Origin: Chryseobacterium sp.
GTDB taxonomy: Bacteria; Bacteroidota; Bacteroidia; Flavobacteriales; Weeksellaceae
DNA length: 64,000 bases
Assembly: GCA_031286615.1 (NCBI GenBank)
Contig: JAITUA010000003.1
Coordinates: forward strand, 62,001-126,000
Direction: 5' to 3'
In this document: piece after piece, positions 62,733 through 64,000 of the stretch
How the letters are laid out: every line of letters begins with the position of its first letter
How positions within the stretch are numbered: the stretch's first letter is position 1
Notes under the pieces: model-generated
Seen by the model: the letters and a program-made list of their open reading frames with translations, nothing else
Told to the model about the DNA's origin: nothing
Databases searched by the model: none
Made by a program: the position numbers and the translations under genes

Positions 62733-62890
62733 TCAACGAATATTTTAAACCTTGTGATTAATTAACATAATATATTTTAACTTAAACAAATAAAGATATT
62801 AAACCTAAAGAAAAGCATCATTTCAAAAAAATCATCCATAGATACAGCCCAGGCTAGAAAGAACACTGGTTTTCAGAATTAATGAATAAT

Positions 62891-63811
62891 TTATCTGATG
62901 ATTACTTTTTCTGTGAAATTTCTACCTTCAGTTTTGATATTTACCATATATACACCTGCAGACAGCCCTTTTACATCCATTTTGCTATTGTTCTTTTCAG
63001 TTTTTATCAGCTTTCCTGACTCGTCATAGATTTCAATACTTTTTACTGTATTAAGAGAATTAATATGTATAAAATCAGTTGCAGGATTAGGGTAAACCGA
63101 TATTTCTCTGGTGGTAACTTTAGAATCTTTAATCCCTAAAACCAATAGTTCACTATTCACTTTAATATTATCAATATAGGCTGATCCCAGCGCATTATTA
63201 TGCACAAAACGCAGTTGGTCTATATTCACTGAACTTGCAGCATTCCCTGTGTAAATAAGGATATTATTAAGGTAATATCTGACATCTGTGGCAGTTCCTA
63301 CTACTTTTACTCTATACCAGATATTAGGCAGCCAGGTTGAAGGTATGGAAATCAAATCCTGTATACCGGATACAGTATTCAGGATCTTAAGCAGTCCGGT
63401 TTTATCAAAATCCAATCTCACTACAAACTGATCATCAACACTATTTACTCCCTGAAAACCAAAATCAGAGCCATTGAGCTGCGACATATTGATATCAAAT
63501 GATACAGAAAAATTGTTGTAAGCAAGAGGGGCCGGCAGGTTATAAAAGCCTCCGATAATAGGATCGGACTGGGTTCCGTAGGTTGTTTCTTTTACAATTT
63601 TGAGGGAACTGCTTCCGTCAGTAGCTTTATCTACGCTGATGGTCTGATGGGTTACATTTGCAGGAACTCCTCCTGTGGGAGTGCTGATCCATCCTGCCTG
63701 ACCATGAATATTTCCAACGTTGAATCCTTCATTGAACTCAAAGGATACAGCCTGTTGTGCAAAAACACAAGCTGATAATAGCAAAAATGCAATTGAGTAG
63801 TATTTTTTCAT
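62891..63811 (-). CDS. Secreted T9SS-targeted protein with a concanavalin-like domain, paralog 2
   Basis: 306 residues, same architecture as 61758-62681. Signal peptide (MKKYYSIAFLLLSACVFAQ), then SFEFNEGFNVGNIHGQAGWIST, VDDQFVVRLDFDKTGLLKILNT, RVKVVGTATDVRYYLNNILIYTG and IDNIKVN. The sorting domain is ISVYPNPATDFIHINSLNTVKSIEIYDESGKLI ... GVYMVNIKTEGRNFTEKVIIR. It is a tandem duplicate. Surface function unknown. Confidence 0.93.
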   Translation of the reverse strand: MKKYYSIAFLLLSACVFAQQAVSFEFNEGFNVGNIHGQAGWISTPTGGVPANVTHQTISVDKATDGSSSLKIVKETTYGTQSDPIIGGFYNLPAPLAYNNFSVSFDINMSQLNGSDFGFQGVNSVDDQFVVRLDFDKTGLLKILNTVSGIQDLISIPSTWLPNIWYRVKVVGTATDVRYYLNNILIYTGNAASSVNIDQLRFVHNNALGSAYIDNIKVNSELLVLGIKDSKVTTREISVYPNPATDFIHINSLNTVKSIEIYDESGKLIKTEKNNSKMDVKGLSAGVYMVNIKTEGRNFTEKVIIR

Positions 63812-63972
63812 GGTAAATCAAGTTTTGTATTAAAAATATAAACTTTCAATGAATAGTGAAATAACTTATTGCAAATAAAAATTAACGCTTTTATTTTCAG
63901 TGAATTTAATTTTCAAATCTATTAAAAACGTCTCTCTACAAAGATAAAAACAGCTCAATCCAAACAAAAAAA

Positions 63973-64000
63973 TAAGGTATCTCTTTCCAGAAATACCTTA
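63973..64000 (-). terminator. Hairpin at the right window edge
   Basis: Stem TAAGGTAT/ATACCTTA at 63973-64000 with seven T next to it on the minus strand. It probably ends a minus-strand gene beyond the window. Confidence 0.6.

Overview
The window reads as chromosomal DNA of a Flavobacteriia member, most likely a Chryseobacterium or close relative. The reasons are AT-rich intergenic DNA, promoters of the Bacteroidetes type (TAnnTTTG at -7, TTG near -33), type IX secretion C-terminal sorting domains, a GLPGLI protein, a GIN (DUF2807) protein, a detached atpDC pair with a short epsilon subunit, and a 44-codon peptide with a GG leader of the kind common in Chryseobacterium. It is mostly ordinary core genome, predominantly on the minus strand. 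No rRNA, tRNA, CRISPR array, prophage or transposase gene was seen. The one structural RNA is the small signal recognition particle RNA.

Layout. 0-8 kb: a B12-binding radical SAM protein cut by the window edge, atpD-atpC, ribF and an O-acyltransferase. 8-15 kb: small enzymes and envelope proteins, including glutathione peroxidase, kdsB, a PAP2 phosphatase and a small Cys-containing secreted protein paired with a GLPGLI protein. 15-27 kb: an aminotransferase/lipoprotein/phosphohexomutase operon, an S23 four-helix-bundle cassette between duplicated repeats, a glycosyltransferase/DUF4199 operon, the SRP RNA and a menB-menA operon. 26-36 kb: gyrA with a TPR gene behind it, small lipoproteins, the GG-leader peptide and uvrA. 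36-42 kb: a tssF-tssE pair of type VI secretion baseplate genes without the rest of the system, an APC permease and a DUF4920 protein. 42-48 kb: an M14 carboxypeptidase and an XRE regulator diverging from a 971-bp region packed with TTACATTTGTAA-like sites, then proline dehydrogenase and a UbiA/mevalonate kinase pair. 48-54 kb: a T9SS-exported metalloprotease, an ATG22-like transporter and a zincin lipoprotein with its partner. 54-64 kb: thiolase, a nucleoside permease, a bifunctional nuclease, etfB-etfA, a short-chain dehydrogenase and two tandem T9SS-exported paralogs.

Functional threads. menB-menA (menaquinone), etfBA plus thiolase (fatty acid oxidation and electron transfer), atpDC and proline dehydrogenase form a respiratory theme. 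kdsB, the phosphohexomutase, the glycosyltransferase, the PAP2 protein and the acyltransferase serve the envelope. Secreted products are T9SS cargo or lipoproteins.

The most unusual signals are: the operator array beside the XRE regulator, where sites coincide with the predicted -7 elements of both flanking genes; the unlisted GG-leader four-cysteine peptide; the S23 cassette; the orphan tssE-tssF pair; an 18-bp perfect palindrome upstream of etfBA; and a three-copy double-hairpin repeat family.
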